Assembly: GCA_902489445.1 (NCBI GenBank)
Contig: CABTZX010000005.1
Location: forward strand, 3,102 to 67,101
Direction of reading: 5' to 3'
DNA: 64,000 nucleotides
From: an uncultured Bacteroidales bacterium
GTDB lineage: Bacteria; Bacteroidota; Bacteroidia; Bacteroidales; Porphyromonadaceae
Shown here: positions 61,880-64,000 of the stretch, one piece after another
Layout of the letters: the number at the start of each line of letters is the position of its first letter
Numbering within the stretch: the first letter of the stretch is position 1
The notes under the pieces: model-generated
What the model saw: the letters and a program-made list of their open reading frames with translations, nothing else
Told to the model about the DNA's origin: nothing
The model's database searches: none
Made by a program: the position numbers and the translations under genes

Positions 61880-63517
61880 TCATTGTTCATTTGCCTCTTT
61901 ATTCGGTTTATCTGCCTCCGTATAGGCGGGGAAAGTTATACGCATAGTGGTACCAACGCCTTTTCGGCTTTCTACCTCTATTTTTCCGCCCATAGCGGTA
62001 ACGGTGCGTTGCACGTAGCTAAGCCCTAAACCAAAGCCCTTTACGTTGTGTACGTTACCGGTTTCCACACGATAGTACTGGTTAAAGATGCGCTTTTGAT
62101 CCGAGCGTCCGATGCCTATTCCGTTATCGGTTATGCTGATGGTTACACTTTGCGGCTCTTGGGCGTAGCATCGCACGCCAATTTGTATCGGTTCGCTCTC
62201 TTTTCGGTACTTAACGGCGTTATCCATCAAGTTAAATACGATGTTTTGGAAGTGTAGCTTATCCACGTTGATCACCGGATGATCCAATTCCATTGAGAGC
62301 GTTACGGCGCCGCCCAACTGACGGCATTTAATATCGTAAACGGTATAGATATCCTCCAGTATTTCCTGAACATTCACGGCGATAGGGTAGAAGCGCACTT
62401 TGCCCTCATCCACCAGTGTAAATTGAAGCACTTTTTCCACGATAAAGGAGAGCCGTTTGGTTTCGCTCTTCAGTACATTGAAAATCCGCTCCTGCTTAGG
62501 CGTTTTTTCCTCATCGGTACCGATACTGTTCTCCAGCATATCGGATGCCAACATGATGGAAGTTAGCGGCGTTTTCAGCTCATGAGTAAGATTGTTGACA
62601 AAGTTTCTCCGGTTTTTTGAAAAGGCAATCTGGCGTGAAAAGAGCAACATCGCCACGGCGGTTAAAATGAGGAACAATACCATCAAGCTGACGGAAAAAG
62701 TTGCGTATAGATTAGGATCGACAAAACCCTGATGGTTAGGGAAGCAAACTTCGATGTAGCCCGCATAGCGTTGGTTGAGCAAAAGTCCTTCGAAAAGGTT
62801 GCGCCGAACGGTTTGCTCTTGGCGGTAATGCGCGCTTGATTCGTTCTTTTCTCCCGTATTTCCGGCCGAGTGATGTAACTGATTGTGCTTGGGGTCGTTA
62901 GTGCCAAAGAGCTTGCCCGTATGGTCGTATACGCGGTAGACGTATGGCTCGTTGATATCTACCCCTCGGAGCGCTTCATTGAGCTTAAACTCAAGCACAT
63001 TGAAGTCAATTCTGTTCTCCAACGGACGTACATCGTTATCCAAGCTAATGATGGAGTGCAAAACCACATCGGTGAGGCGCTCGCTGTAGTAGAAGAAGGC
63101 ATTAACGAGACGTTGCTGCATTTCGTCGGGATAGCCCACGAGTACGGAATTATTAAGCAGTGTGTCGTAAACTTGATCGCGCGGACAACGAGCAAATTGC
63201 GAGGATTGCAGGAGCATGTTCCACTGGTGCAATTTGGCGAGGGGATCGTACAGAAGGCTATCTTCTTCGCTCTGTCCCAGCATATGGTTGCGGGTTCGGT
63301 GCCTTTCGTCTTCACGAATCAGCTCATAAGTAAAGCGCGCAACAGCGTCTTTTTCCACATCCTGCATCGTTTCTGCCAGAGCGGTGCGTACCAGCGTGGT
63401 AAATTGTTCATTACGAACGCGGTACATAGTTAACAGATACTTTACCTGAAAGTAAAAGCTAATACCGAAAACTACCGCCGGCAACAGCAGAAGCAAGTAC
63501 CACTTTCTGTTAAACAT
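61880..63517 (-). CDS. rprX: Sensor histidine kinase RprX
   Basis: 545 aa from the ATG at 63517 (MFNRKWYLLLL). One membrane helix lies at the start and a second at about 270-295 (SLMVLFLILTAVAMLLF), enclosing a periplasmic sensor domain of about 240 residues. The H-box is FVNNLTHELKTPLTSIML (His near residue 312). ATPase motifs are NIVFNLMDNAVKY, SITDNGIGIG and GFGLGLSYVQ. It phosphorylates RprY. A -7 box is at 63542. A CAACTG/CAGTTG hairpin near 61848-61872 lies between rprX and rprY. Confidence 0.93.
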   Translation of the reverse strand: MFNRKWYLLLLLPAVVFGISFYFQVKYLLTMYRVRNEQFTTLVRTALAETMQDVEKDAVARFTYELIREDERHRTRNHMLGQSEEDSLLYDPLAKLHQWNMLLQSSQFARCPRDQVYDTLLNNSVLVGYPDEMQQRLVNAFFYYSERLTDVVLHSIISLDNDVRPLENRIDFNVLEFKLNEALRGVDINEPYVYRVYDHTGKLFGTNDPKHNQLHHSAGNTGEKNESSAHYRQEQTVRRNLFEGLLLNQRYAGYIEVCFPNHQGFVDPNLYATFSVSLMVLFLILTAVAMLLFSRQIAFSKNRRNFVNNLTHELKTPLTSIMLASDMLENSIGTDEEKTPKQERIFNVLKSETKRLSFIVEKVLQFTLVDEGKVRFYPIAVNVQEILEDIYTVYDIKCRQLGGAVTLSMELDHPVINVDKLHFQNIVFNLMDNAVKYRKESEPIQIGVRCYAQEPQSVTISITDNGIGIGRSDQKRIFNQYYRVETGNVHNVKGFGLGLSYVQRTVTAMGGKIEVESRKGVGTTMRITFPAYTEADKPNKEANEQ

Positions 63518-63541
63518 ATGCACCCATACCCATCCTGCCCA

Positions 63542-63549
63542 CAAAGGTA
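63542..63549 (-). promoter_or_regulatory. -7 box (TACCTTTG) of the rprX-rprY-rpiB operon
   Basis: CAAAGGTA on the plus strand, 25 bp upstream of the rprX start. Confidence 0.65.
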
Positions 63550-63635
63550 ATGGATAGTTTTGTAAAAAAGAAGAAATAGACTAAAAAAAGATTTCCCTTT
63601 AGAGCCAAATGCGTGAGATTGGCAAGGGGAGCGCA

Positions 63636-63723
63636 AAAGGTATATACATATTGAGTGAAAGGTATATACATCTCGGACGAAAGGTATATACGTTTTAACG
63701 GAAAGGTATATACCTTTTACCAT
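63636..63723. repeat. TATATA array 7: four 22-bp units
   Basis: GGTATATA starts at 63639, 63661, 63683 and 63705, exactly 22 bp apart. It lies between rprX and the ZIP transporter gene, both on the minus strand. Confidence 0.9.
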
Positions 63724-63788
63724 AAACTGTGCGAGTATTATATAAAAGGAACAATCGGCTCGTTCCGTTTTACACCGAGTGTGCTGAC

Positions 63789-64000
63789 TTACAGCAACAA
63801 AAGGCTGGTAGCCATTACGAACATACCACCAATTAAGCCGTAAATGGCTTGATGGTGCTTGCCGTACACTTCGGCAGCGGGAAGTAGCTCATCCAAGGAT
63901 ATATAGACCATAATGCCGGCAATCATGGCAAAGATTATACCGTATACCGTTTGGTTGAGGAAAGGCGCCAGCAAAAGATAGCCCACAATCGCGCCGGCAG
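63789..64000 (-). CDS. ZIP-family metal transporter, C-terminal part (gene continues past the window)
   Basis: The minus-strand frame is open to the window edge, so the 5' part is outside. The visible 70 residues contain the last membrane helices of a ZupT-like ZIP protein: GYLLLAPFL, then VYGIIFAMIAGIMVYISLDELLPAA, where the SLDELLP segment holds the metal-site Glu, then a final helix LIGGMFVMATSLLLL. It imports divalent metals such as zinc. The assignment is limited by truncation. Confidence 0.8.
   Translation of the reverse strand, partial: AGAIVGYLLLAPFLNQTVYGIIFAMIAGIMVYISLDELLPAAEVYGKHHQAIYGLIGGMFVMATSLLLL

Noticed and set aside
1..64000. tRNA and rRNA genes
   Set aside because: No T-loop GGTTCRA-type signature with cloverleaf pairing or rRNA-like sequence was seen in the gaps by eye. 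A tRNAscan run would settle this.

Overview
The window is from a Bacteroidales chromosome, most likely a Porphyromonas-like member of the Porphyromonadaceae. The evidence is type IX secretion (T9SS) C-terminal sorting domains on three surface proteins, a T9SS plug protein, a TonB receptor with DUF5689 lipoproteins, an RprX/RprY two-component pair, a thioester-less alpha-2-macroglobulin, and many promoters with the Bacteroidetes -7 box TAnnTTTG. I saw no insertion sequence, phage, CRISPR array, rRNA or tRNA.

Layout. 0-11 kb: a 5'-truncated T9SS surface protein, a 2-hydroxyacid dehydrogenase, then a beta-helix lipoprotein, T9SS plug protein and GH3-type acyl-adenylating enzyme. 10.9-13.2 kb: about 2.2 kb without a gene, filled with periodic repeats and two tandem copies of a structured RNA. 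13-23.5 kb: a DUF5689/TonB operon, a short ClpC and HtpG. 23.5-25.3 kb: a second repeat block. 25-34 kb: nitroreductase lipoprotein, TPR/RNase H/ATP-grasp operon, nucleoside kinase, Na/Pi transporter and acetyltransferase. 34-45 kb: alpha-2-macroglobulin, tsaD-cinA-PDZ operon and miaB-TRIC operon. 45-53 kb: CoA transferase and PEP carboxykinase, then two leucine-rich T9SS proteins. 53-59.5 kb: comB, a PH-domain protein, gcvT, and thrS-infC-rpmI-rplT. 59.6-64 kb: a beta-barrel, the rprX-rprY-rpiB operon and a truncated ZIP transporter.

The most unusual content is between the genes. Seven separate gaps each hold exactly four 22-bp units with the palindromic core GGTATATACC. Other gaps hold 22-bp lattices with different cores (TACGTA, TTTAAA, GCGC-rich, GTACTGC), or 10-bp lattices (TCCGATAAGT, GTATCGAAAC). 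The phase is kept exactly while the sequence changes. Two of the 22-bp lattices include a perfect 70-bp inverted repeat that flanks about 12 kb. Some intergenic repeats contain copies of the 3' ends of genes (comB and the nitroreductase). I read this as a helically phased intergenic repeat system, possibly involved in nucleoid organisation, RNA polymerase binding or recombination. That function is an inference; the periodicity itself can be read directly from the sequence.
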